The notes below the pieces were generated by a model. It saw only the letters and a program-made list of their open reading frames with translations, was not told the origin of the DNA and did not search any database. This document shows positions 60,691 to 64,000 of a stretch of 64,000 bases of DNA, piece after piece; the stretch's first letter is position 1, and the number at the start of each line of letters is the position of its first letter. The position numbers and the translations under genes were made by a program. The stretch lies in the NCBI RefSeq assembly GCF_018448495.1, contig NZ_CP049902.1:1860001-1924000 (forward strand), in the 5' to 3' direction. The stretch comes from Psychrobacter sp. WY6. GTDB taxonomy: Bacteria > Pseudomonadota > Gammaproteobacteria > Pseudomonadales > Moraxellaceae.

Positions 60691-61886
60691 GTGTATCAAT
60701 TAAAAAAAATCAGCACGGCAGTAGCGATGATTGGTTTTTCTACGGCAGTTTTCATGGGGCAAAGCGTTGCAGCACCACTGGATAGTGTAAATGCTAACAA
60801 TCAAGCAACGACCAATAACTCTGACAACCAAGCACCGACCAATAACGATGAAGCCAGTATTAGCAAAAATAATGCTAATAAGGCGAATGCTGCTGAAGAG
60901 GTCAGCCCTGTGACCAATGGCGTTAGCCAAAAGCTAGCACGTGATAGCAAAACCGCAAATGCTTCGAACAAATTTTTACCTACTATTAAGTATACGACAG
61001 ACAATTTATCAGTTGCTGCGCAAAAGGTGAATAAGGCCACTTGGAAAGAGGGGATGAGTATCGACCGTGTCATCGGTACTAAATTGCAAGCCTTATTAAA
61101 TTGGCATCACAATGGTGTAGGCCCTGTTGATGGTTATTGGGGCAAAAATACTCGCAAGGCCATGCAAGCGTTTCAACAAGCAAATGGTTTGGCAGTCACT
61201 GACACGCTAAACAACGAAACATGGCAAGCGCTGACAAAGAATGAAAAACTCACGGTGCAGCCAGTGTTGGTCAGCTATCAGATAACTGATGCGGATGTTA
61301 ATATTAAAATGACAGAAATACCAGCTGGTGCTGAAGCCAAATCCAAACTTGAGGGATTGTATTACGAGAGCATCACGGAAGGGCTAGCAGAAAAATTCCA
61401 TATTAGTGAAAGCTATCTCAAAGCGTTAAACCCTAAGGCTAGCTTTACGGCGGGTGAAACCATCACAGTTTATAATCCTGGCAATCCAAATACCAAGCCT
61501 GTCAGTCGAGTCGTTGCTGATAAAGCCACTGAAACGCTATATGCTATGATGATAAAGACAACTTAGTTGCCAGCTATCCGACCACAGTAGGTAGTACGGC
61601 AACACCGTCACCAACAGGGACGCATACGGTAGAGGTGAAGGTACATGAGCCTAATTATACTTATACTGCTAAAGACGGTAGCAAGTCTATTCTTCCACCT
61701 GGCCCTAATAATCCAGTGGGCTCGGTATGGATCGGGCTTAGTAAGCCTTCTTATGGTATTCATGGCTCACCAGATCCTGATCGTATCAGCCGTCAAGCTT
61801 CAGCGGGTTGTATACGCCTGACAAATTGGGATGCACTTGCTTTGCTAGGGGTGATCCAAAACGGTGCGACTGTCGAGTTTAAATAA
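60691..61886 (+). CDS. L,D-transpeptidase (YkuD) with peptidoglycan-binding domain (one indel)
   Basis: GTG start at 60691 with AGGAG seven bases before it. A signal peptide ends GQSVAA, followed by an Asn/Ala-rich low-complexity linker. A PG_binding_1 domain lies near residues 125-180 (GVGPVDGYWGKNTRKAMQAF), then a middle domain with LysM-like features (ITEGLAEKFHISESYLKALN). The frame breaks near 61548 (one T missing): the other frame gives AYDDKDNLVASYPTTVG and the YkuD catalytic core IHGSPDPDRI ... ASAGCIRLTNWDAL with the nucleophile Cys, ending at 61886. ~398 residues. It crosslinks peptidoglycan 3-3 or attaches proteins in the periplasm. Confidence 0.88.
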
Positions 61887-61971
61887 TGCCTCACTATTTC
61901 TTAATCATGCTACTTATTAATCATGATTTAAAAATTTGAAAGTAAGTCAACTCATAAAATTTAGACAAAAA

Positions 61972-62000
61972 AATACCGCTGAAATTTAGCGGTATTTTTT
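61972..62000 (+). terminator. Terminator of the L,D-transpeptidase gene
   Basis: AATACCGCT-GAAATTT-AGCGGTATT followed by T6, with A6 before. About 85 bases past the stop; it can work both ways toward infA. Confidence 0.9.
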
Positions 62001-62190
62001 ATGATAAAAACAAATAACTAAGACTGAATCACTAAAATATTGATAGGCAATAATGAGCAGGTTAGCATTTTCATTATTATTATCAGTTAAACCACCCAAG
62101 CGTCTATATCAGCTATCAGCGAAAAGAAGCCATTTAGCAACCAGCTGTATTTATATAAATGCTTTTATAACCATTTTAGTTTATAAGAAA
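62001..62190. other. Gap between transpeptidase terminator and infA
   Basis: Together with 61887-61971 this makes 304 bp without a gene between convergent genes. No infA terminator besides the shared hairpin is obvious. Confidence 0.45.
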
Positions 62191-62412
62191 TTAGTTTTTG
62201 CCACGATAAGTAATACGACCTTTTGATAGGTCATAAGGTGTCATTTCGACCTTAACTTTATCACCTGTCAAGATACGGATATAATGCTTACGCATCTTAC
62301 CTGAGATGTGAGCAATGATTTCGTGTCCGTTTTCTAAACGAACTCTAAACAGGGTATTCGGAAGGGTGTCAATGACTTCGCCTTCAAATTCAATAATATC
62401 GTCTTTTGCCAT
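62191..62412 (-). CDS. infA: Translation initiation factor IF-1
   Basis: Start at ATG 62412 ([19 protein letters not shown]), giving 73 residues; the upstream in-frame ATG at 62424 would add four residues not found in the family. A single OB-fold S1 domain: [43 protein letters not shown]. Binds the ribosomal A site during initiation. Confidence 0.97.
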   Translation of the reverse strand: MAKDDIIEFEGEVIDTLPNTLFRVRLENGHEIIAHISGKMRKHYIRILTGDKVKVEMTPYDLSKGRITYRGKN

Positions 62413-62562
62413 AGTTGGTATCAATCAATTAAAAATAAGCCCATATTATACGTAAGTTAGCGGATTAAAGCAATACAGCACTAGGTTTTTACTTGACAGC
62501 CTGTAATCGTTATGTATGCCAACTCCTATTTATTTAGTCAGGTAAATTTAGCCAAATGGGGG

Positions 62563-63371
62563 TTAAAGGAGCATTTGGCAGTCGTTGTTGAAAATGCTCA
62601 GGATAGTAAGCATTGATAAATATAGACCATCACCAGAGGCAGTAGGCGGTGCGATAGTACGATCTTTTTTGGCTAAAATATCTAAAAAGGCTTCCGGCTG
62701 CAACTCGTGGCGACCGATGGCATACAAGGTGCCCATTAAGTTACGAACCATATGATGCAAAAATCCATCTGCTTGAATATCAAAAACGATAAACTGACCA
62801 TGGGCAAAGAGTCTTGCGTGACTGACTGAGCGTACCGGTTGATTAGACTGGCAAGCAGCGGCGCGGTAGCTACTAAAATCGTGAGTACCGACGATCTCAG
62901 CCGCCGCCAGTTGCATCGCTGCTAAATCGAGCGGTTCATAGATGTGAGTGACTTGGTGATTCAAAATAGCAGGGCGCTGTGCTTGATTCAGCGTGATGTA
63001 GCGATAGCGACGGGCAATGGCACCAAAACGCGCATGAAAGTCGTCAGGCATTGGTTGAATCCAGCGCAGGGCGATATCATCAGGCAATAGACTGTTTACT
63101 CCGCGCAGCCAGTTATGAGTAGGACGATAGGCACGTGTCGTAAAGTGGGCAATCATATTACTGGCATGGACGCTTGCATCGGTACGACCAGCCGCGACGA
63201 CTTCTACCGCCTCATTTGCGACTTTACCGATAGCGGTTTCTAACGCTTCTTGTACGCCTAATACTTCTCGTTGTCGCTGCCAGCCATGATAGCGCGTGCC
63301 CAAGAACTCAATTGCAATGGCTAATGTATAGGTTGTGGGCGTTCAGCGTTGCTGCTGTTAATCTCGGACAT
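62563..63371 (-). CDS. truA: tRNA pseudouridine(38-40) synthase TruA (one indel near N-terminus)
   Basis: The continuous frame begins at 63303 (GTRYHGWQRQREVLGVQEAL). ATG 63371 gives MSEINSSNAERPQP and stops at a TAG; adding one base near 63330 joins it as YTLAIAIEFLGTRYHGWQ, the conserved first strand. The catalytic Asp is in AAGRTDASVHASNMI, and the C-terminal VRNLMGTLYAIG motif is present. ~268 residues when restored. Modifies the anticodon arm of many tRNAs. Confidence 0.94.
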
Positions 63372-63428
63372 GTTAATCTTGAATATTTTCGTATTGGCGC
63401 TTATAAAGTAAATATATTTAACGATAGT

Positions 63429-64000
63429 CTAACGTTTCTTAATAGTGGTGCCCGCCTGATTGACATTGTTCAACCAACGCTGTCTGCGCCGAGTGGGATT
63501 GTCATAACGCAGCAATAGCCATAATAATCGTGCATAGATAGCAGGAATCGTTAAGCGTCCGCCAGCAATCACATGATACTCATATTGCCAACTACCAGCC
63601 GCATAGCTGTCACTGACACCGCCAAATGGAGACTGGCTAGCGCATATCACCATGTGGCCATTTTTATAAGCAAGCTCTAGTGCCTCTGCTAGCGCTTGTG
63701 AATAAGGAACATTACCTGCGCCAAATCCTAATAGAATAATGCCACATGGCGGCTGTGATAATAACGCCTGTAGCTGGCTAGTCATTACCTCAGTGTCGTT
63801 TGGCAAGCAATATAAAGCATGAATGCGTGCTTGCTCAGCTCGAGATTCGATATGGTTAATCATTGCTTGCTGATCATCGAGCCAATGCTGGCGGCGGGTA
63901 TCCGGTAATTTTTTGATATAACTATTGGCAGGATAGGAGGCTCTGGAGTGACCCGCAAATGCCATCAAATCATGGCTATGAATTTTTTGTACCGTTTGCG
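63429..64000 (-). CDS. L-asparaginase, C-terminal part (cut by window edge)
   Basis: The frame stays open on the minus strand to the window end (KIHSHDLMAFAGHS upstream of the Met at 63968), so the gene begins outside. The visible ~190 residues are the C-terminal domain of the asparaginase family: GIILLGFGAGNVPYSQALAE, GHMVICASQSPFGGVSDSYA, AGSWQYEYHVIAGGRLTIPA. The catalytic N-terminal domain is outside the window. Hydrolyses asparagine; type I (cytoplasmic) or II cannot be decided. It sits 57 bases before truA on the same strand. Confidence 0.85.
   Translation of the reverse strand, partial: QTVQKIHSHDLMAFAGHSRASYPANSYIKKLPDTRRQHWLDDQQAMINHIESRAEQARIHALYCLPNDTEVMTSQLQALLSQPPCGIILLGFGAGNVPYSQALAEALELAYKNGHMVICASQSPFGGVSDSYAAGSWQYEYHVIAGGRLTIPAIYARLLWLLLRYDNPTRRRQRWLNNVNQAGTTIKKR

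Noticed and set aside
60801..61073. Minus-strand ORFs under the L,D-transpeptidase gene and similar long antisense frames elsewhere (e.g. 4945-5364, 36462-36920)
   Set aside because: They are shadows: hydrophobic or low-complexity translations, no ribosome-binding site, and fully overlapped by a gene with clear family motifs.

Overview
The window looks like a chromosomal segment of a Psychrobacter or a close Moraxellaceae relative. The clues are the AT-leaning composition, the sspB-sspA-petCBA block, the tandem FadL-type porins, and a TsdA/TtrSR thiosulfate-tetrathionate module. This placement is inferred from gene content and style; no search was run.

Layout. (1) 1-12.6 kb: the tail of a type VI secretion (T6SS) VgrG/effector island. 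It holds the C-terminus of one VgrG, a candidate membrane-inserting effector with a membrane immunity protein, a second VgrG lacking its N-terminal domain but repeating the first VgrG at DNA level, a second effector with a pre-toxin transmembrane region, two near-identical immunity-type genes, and three progressively decayed copies of a membrane-protein family between them. (2) 12.7-13.3 kb: tRNA-Leu(UAA), tRNA-Cys(GCA) and a perfect 25-bp hairpin. (3) 13.4-17 kb: fdhD and a YdeP-type molybdopterin oxidoreductase. (4) 17.1-18.5 kb: a solitary TnpB element with an apparent omega-RNA end. (5) 18.7-24.1 kb: triheme cytochrome c and tsdA, divergent from ttrS-ttrR. (6) 24.2-28.7 kb: an ABC importer with two paralogous binding lipoproteins. 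(7) 29-42.3 kb: metG, a GntP permease divergent from ketone-body genes (scoAB, bdh), mgtE, apbC, a decayed region with a DUF2804 gene, dcd, sspB/sspA. (8) 42.5-47.4 kb: petABC and an ABC-F ATPase. (9) 47.6-55 kb: slyX, two FadL paralogs, putP, a LysR regulator. (10) 55.3-64 kb: leuC, leuD, leuB with two interspersed exported proteins, an L,D-transpeptidase, infA, truA and a partial asparaginase.

Sequence quality matters here. Many genes that cannot plausibly be dead (metG, petA, petB, truA, sspB, leuB) are split by one-base indels, mostly in homopolymers. I treat these as sequencing or assembly indels and annotate each as one gene with the breakpoint described. 'Pseudogene' is kept for stretches with several lesions and no essential role, chiefly the DUF6708-like array at 7.9-11.2 kb and the region at 38.6-40.2 kb.

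The most interesting biology is the T6SS cassette evolution: duplicated VgrG tail, swapped C-terminal adaptor domains, unfamiliar effectors and an immunity-gene graveyard. Next come a tetrathionate sensor pair sitting opposite a TsdA operon rather than a ttrABC reductase, and the TnpB-only element.
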